From assembly GCA_964353455.1 (NCBI GenBank), contig CAYGWP010000049.1, positions 1 through 8,622 of the forward strand: a stretch of DNA of 8,622 nt, written 5' to 3'. The notes under the pieces are model-generated. The model worked only from the letters and a program-made list of their open reading frames with translations. It was not told the DNA's origin and ran no database searches. The position numbers and the translations under genes are program-made. This DNA is from CAYGWP01 sp964353455 (lineage in GTDB: Bacteria; Planctomycetota; Phycisphaerae; FEN-1346). Each line of letters opens with the position of its first letter. The first letter of the stretch is position 1. Positions 5,987 through 8,622 of this stretch are shown here, piece by piece.

Positions 5987-8020
5987 GTGGGTCGAAAACA
6001 CGACGTCTCTGCCATGTCGAAACCCGATGCCGCCAGACGCGCGGAGCACCTTCGTCGCGAGATCGAGCGACACAACTGCCGGTACTACGTCCTCGACGAC
6101 CCGGAGGTCTGCGACGCCGAGTATGATGAACTCCTCGTTGAACTCCGCGCCATCGAGGAGCGGTGGCCCGACCTGGTGACGCCCGATTCGCCCACCCAGC
6201 GCGTTGGCGGCCGGCCTCGCGACGGCTTCTCCACGGTTCCCCACGAAACGCCGATGCGGAGCCTCCTCTCCATCTTCGGCGAGGATGAGATCCGCCGGTT
6301 CCACGAGACCTGCCGCAAGGAACTCGGGGTCGATGACGTGCCCCTGGTGGCCGAGCCGAAGTACGATGGCGTCAGCATCGAGATCGTCTATGACCGCGGG
6401 CGCCTGGTCTCGGCCGCAACGCGCGGCGACGGTGCGACCGGCGAGGATGTCACGGCCAACGTCCGGACCATCAAGGAAGTTCCCCTGCGGCTGCACGAGG
6501 GCAAGGTGAAAATCCCCGAGCACCTGGTGGTCCGCGGCGAGGTGCTGATGCTGAAGAAGGAGTTCGCGGTCTTGAATCGCGATGCCGAGACGGCGGGCGA
6601 GAAGGTCTTCGCCAACCCGCGGAACGCCGCCGCCGGCTCGGTGCGCCAGCTCAACTCAAAAGTGACCGCCCAAAGACCTCTGGATATCTTCTGCTACTTC
6701 GGGCTTGTTCACGGCAGGGAGCTTAGGACCCACCTGGAAACTCTTGAGTACTTAAAAACGCTCGGGTTTAAGGTGAACCCCAATATCGAGCATTGTCACG
6801 GAATAAAGCAAGTCGAGAAGTTCATAGGCAGGTGCGAGAAAAAAAGGGAAAAACTTGATTACGAGATCGACGGCATAGTCATCAAGGTCAACGACATCGC
6901 CGCCTGGAAGAGGCTTGGTGCGACATCACATGCGCCCCGTTGGGCGCTTGCCTATAAATATCAACCGATGCAGGCGGAAACTGTCGTGGAAGATATCCAG
7001 GTCCAGGTGGGCCGGACCGGGGCCATAACTCCCGTTGCATATCTTAAGCCCGCGCATCTTGCAGGTGTCGTAGTGAAGAGGGCGACGCTCCATAACGAGG
7101 ACGAGATCCGGCGCAAAGATATCAGGATTAAGGACCGTGTTATCATACAAAGGGCGGGGGAGGTCATCCCCGAGGTGGTCAAGGTTGTCAAGGGGAAGAG
7201 GACAGGGCATGAGAAGGAATTTCACATGCCAAAAAAGTGCCCCGTGTGCGCCTCCGCGATCGTTCGCCCCGAGGGAGAGGCCATTGCCCGCTGCACGAAT
7301 ATCTCTTGCCCTGCCCAGGTCATGGGAAGGATAATCCACTTTACGTCCAGAAGCGCCATGGATATCGAGCATGTCGGCCCCGCACTGGTTGAGCAGCTCG
7401 TAGCAAATAAATATGTTAAGGATTTTGCCGACCTTTATTTGCTCACCAGGCAAGATATAAAAAAGCTTGAGCGAATGGCGGATAAATCCGCGGAAAACGT
7501 GATCAATGCGATACAGGGCAGCAAGGACAGGCCCTTTGACAGGCTCATATATGCTCTTGGTATCCGAAACATCGGCTTGCATCTTTCCTCGGTACTTGCC
7601 GCCAATTTCCCCTCTATCGACGCGCTTATCGGGTTAAAAAAGGAAAAACTACGAAGCATCCACGAGATAGGGCCCATTGTGGCGCAGTCCATTGAAGAGT
7701 TCTTTGGGAACAGGGAGAATTTGAAGGTAATAGAAAAATTACAAAAAGCGGGTGTCCGCACAAGATCATCCGCGCCCAAGGGCCCACAGCCTCTTAAGGA
7801 AAAAAGCTTTGTTTTTACGGGATCGCTTTCTCAAATGGGCCGCCCTGATGCTGAAGCGCTCGTAAGGTCGCTTGGTGGATCGGCTTCCTCGTCCGTATCA
7901 AAGGCCACCGATTATTTAGTCGTTGGCGAAGAGCCCGGGTCAAAGCTTGGTAGGGCCAGGAAACTGGGTGTAGCGACAATTAATGAGGCGCAATTCCTGG
8001 ACCTTATCAGGGGCAAATAA
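5987..8020 (+). CDS. ligA: NAD-dependent DNA ligase LigA, with a mid-gene codon-usage break
   Basis: LigA seals nicks in duplex DNA using NAD+ in replication and repair. The 677-residue product is full length. Domain Ia holds HNCRYYVLDDPEVCDAEYDELL (29-50). The adenylation domain has the nucleotidyl-accepting Lys125 in EPKYDG, then TRGDGATGEDVT, RGEVLM, FANPRNAAAGS (208-218) and DYEIDGIVIK. The OB fold has GRTGAITPVAYLKP. The zinc finger cysteines are C418, C421, C436 and C441. Helix-hairpin-helix repeats follow, and a BRCT domain starts near FVFTGSL (608). The GTG start at 5987 has GAGG 7 bases upstream, inside the end of polX. An ATG at 6014 fits homologue N-termini (MSKPDAARRAEHLR) but lacks a ribosome binding site. 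Codons 1 to about 221 use GC-rich codons like polX; from about 224 on, AGG, ATA, AAA and CTT become common, as in the downstream acetyltransferase. The protein itself shows no defect at the switch. Confidence 0.97.
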   Translation: MGRKHDVSAMSKPDAARRAEHLRREIERHNCRYYVLDDPEVCDAEYDELLVELRAIEERWPDLVTPDSPTQRVGGRPRDGFSTVPHETPMRSLLSIFGEDEIRRFHETCRKELGVDDVPLVAEPKYDGVSIEIVYDRGRLVSAATRGDGATGEDVTANVRTIKEVPLRLHEGKVKIPEHLVVRGEVLMLKKEFAVLNRDAETAGEKVFANPRNAAAGSVRQLNSKVTAQRPLDIFCYFGLVHGRELRTHLETLEYLKTLGFKVNPNIEHCHGIKQVEKFIGRCEKKREKLDYEIDGIVIKVNDIAAWKRLGATSHAPRWALAYKYQPMQAETVVEDIQVQVGRTGAITPVAYLKPAHLAGVVVKRATLHNEDEIRRKDIRIKDRVIIQRAGEVIPEVVKVVKGKRTGHEKEFHMPKKCPVCASAIVRPEGEAIARCTNISCPAQVMGRIIHFTSRSAMDIEHVGPALVEQLVANKYVKDFADLYLLTRQDIKKLERMADKSAENVINAIQGSKDRPFDRLIYALGIRNIGLHLSSVLAANFPSIDALIGLKKEKLRSIHEIGPIVAQSIEEFFGNRENLKVIEKLQKAGVRTRSSAPKGPQPLKEKSFVFTGSLSQMGRPDAEALVRSLGGSASSSVSKATDYLVVGEEPGSKLGRARKLGVATINEAQFLDLIRGK

Positions 8021-8105
8021 ATCTCTCTTTCTTCAATCGCGATAGCAAATTCATTGACGCCGCCATCTTCCCCGTGATCAATCATCAAGATTATTTCTCG
8101 CCGAT

Positions 8106-8121
8106 TTCAAATTTATTTGAA
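8106..8121. promoter_or_regulatory. AT-rich palindrome overlapping the -35 of the acetyltransferase promoter
   Basis: TTCAAA and TTTGAA form a perfect 6-bp inverted repeat around the four bases TTTA. The right arm overlaps the -35 hexamer at 8117-8122, the position of a typical repressor operator. It does not fit the ArgR box pattern TGAATwwwwATTCA, so no regulator can be named. Confidence 0.35.
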
Positions 8122-8145
8122 GTTCCAAAACCCGCGTGATATACT
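8117..8145 (+). promoter_or_regulatory. Sigma70-type promoter with extended -10 for the acetyltransferase gene
   Basis: TTGAAG (8117-8122) and TATACT (8140-8145) are separated by exactly 17 bases. TG one base before the -10 gives an extended -10 element. Transcription starting seven bases after the -10 would begin at 8152, the A of the ATG, so the mRNA may have no leader. This agrees with the absence of a ribosome binding site before that ATG. Confidence 0.55.
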
Positions 8146-8151
8146 TCGGCA

Positions 8152-8622
8152 ATGATACGCAAGGCAAGGATCTCTGACGCAAAGGAGATACAAAATTTAA
8201 TAAACCATTATGCCGCTGCCGGAGTGATGCTCCCAAGGTCATTAAATGAGATATATGATAATATCCGCGACTTTTTTGTGGTACAGACCAATGGTCACAT
8301 TAAGGGATGCGCGGCGCTCCATATTGCCTGGGAAGACCTCGCCGAAATAAAATCACTTGCCGTTGACGAGACCTTTAAAGGCAAATCCTGGGGCAGGAAG
8401 CTTGTATTGGAGTGCATGCATGAGTCGAAACAGCTTGGCATCAAGAGGGTTTTTGCCCTGACGCTTATCCCCGATTTTTTCAAGAAACTTGGCTTTAAGA
8501 CCATCAGTAAGAAGAAGCTTCCTCAAAAGGTCTGGGGCGAGTGCATAAACTGCATAAAGTTCACTGAATGCGATGAGGTCGCCGTTGCTTATGACTTCGA
8601 CGAAGCGGAAGAAAAAGGTCCC
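8152..8622 (+). CDS. GNAT acetyltransferase, similar to short ArgA-type N-acetylglutamate synthase, 3' end missing
   Basis: The frame opens at ATG 8152 and stays open for 157 codons to the right edge. The product begins MIRKARISDAKEIQNLI, a normal GNAT start. It then has LPRSLNEIYDNIRDFFV, the core strand GCAALHIAWEDLAEIKSLAV, and the acetyl-CoA loop FKGKSWGRKLV (75-85). FALTLIPDFFKKLGF follows, and a Cys cluster (C131, C134, C140) lies in ECINCIKFTECDE. This layout resembles the short GNAT proteins related to the ArgA-like end of ArgH(A) fusions, which make N-acetylglutamate from glutamate and acetyl-CoA, the first step of arginine synthesis. A conserved Gly of the GxGxG-like loop is Ser79 here. 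Since relatives have roughly 150 residues, only a few may be missing. Codon use is AT-richer, like the right part of ligA. GNAT membership is firm, but the substrate is an inference from family resemblance. Confidence 0.85.
   Translation, partial: MIRKARISDAKEIQNLINHYAAAGVMLPRSLNEIYDNIRDFFVVQTNGHIKGCAALHIAWEDLAEIKSLAVDETFKGKSWGRKLVLECMHESKQLGIKRVFALTLIPDFFKKLGFKTISKKKLPQKVWGECINCIKFTECDEVAVAYDFDEAEEKGP

Larger units (their letters stand above)
8021..8151. other. Intergenic region after ligA, without an obvious terminator
   Basis: This 131-base AT-rich gap follows the ligA stop codon. I found no GC-rich hairpin followed by a T run. It contains the palindrome and promoter described separately and no convincing small open reading frame. 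Confidence 0.5.

Noticed and set aside
8106..8121. ArgR operator before the ArgA-like gene
   Set aside because: The palindrome TTCAAA-TTTA-TTTGAA does not match the ARG box TGAATwwwwATTCA, so only an unnamed operator is claimed.
8021..8151. Rho-independent terminator after ligA
   Set aside because: The only clear hairpin is the AT-rich palindrome at 8106-8121, which has a weak stem and no following T run.
8295..8504. Minus-strand frame of 69 codons opposite the acetyltransferase
   Set aside because: It lies inside a gene with clear GNAT features and has no ribosome binding site or recognisable motif of its own.

Overview
The window holds eight genes. Left of about 6650 it is very GC-rich, with C or G at most third codon positions. 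A WYL-family regulator, a TolC-type outer-membrane lipoprotein and a PHP-domain PolX polymerase together suggest a Gram-negative-type bacterium, possibly of the Planctomycetota/PVC group. That placement is a guess from protein style, not from a database search. From about 6650 to the right end the codon use is clearly different: AGG for arginine, ATA for isoleucine, many AAA, TTT and CTT codons. It looks like DNA from another, less GC-rich organism.

Minus strand, in order of transcription. A small HTH-only regulator (HTH end at 3884) is followed 36 bases later by a full HTH+WYL regulator (3847-2876). Next come a TolC-family outer-membrane factor with a lipoprotein signal (2792-1059), the 16S rRNA m3U1498 methyltransferase RsmE (about 987-235), and the start of an exported protein of unknown function (194 to the window edge). 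All five point the same way with gaps of 36-83 bases and no convincing terminator between them, so partial co-transcription is plausible.

Plus strand. Divergent from the regulators, polX (4268-5983) and ligA (5987-8020) are separated by three bases and form a likely translationally coupled repair pair: a gap-filling polymerase/exonuclease with its own PHP nuclease, and the NAD-dependent ligase that seals the nick. The divergent intergenic region carries a perfect 7-bp inverted repeat with a 6-base spacer, a good operator candidate. After ligA a 131-base intergenic stretch carries a strong-looking promoter whose predicted start falls on the ATG of an ArgA-like GNAT acetyltransferase gene that runs off the right edge.

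The most notable point is inside ligA. The reading frame is intact and the protein is full length with all expected domains, but the codon usage switches abruptly near codon 220, within the strongly conserved FANPRNAAAGS motif, and does not switch back. This is either a real recombination junction joining DNA of two lineages or a chimeric contig joined at a conserved site. I see no CRISPR array, tRNA, rRNA, IS element or recognisable defence system, and no evidence for a new multi-gene system.
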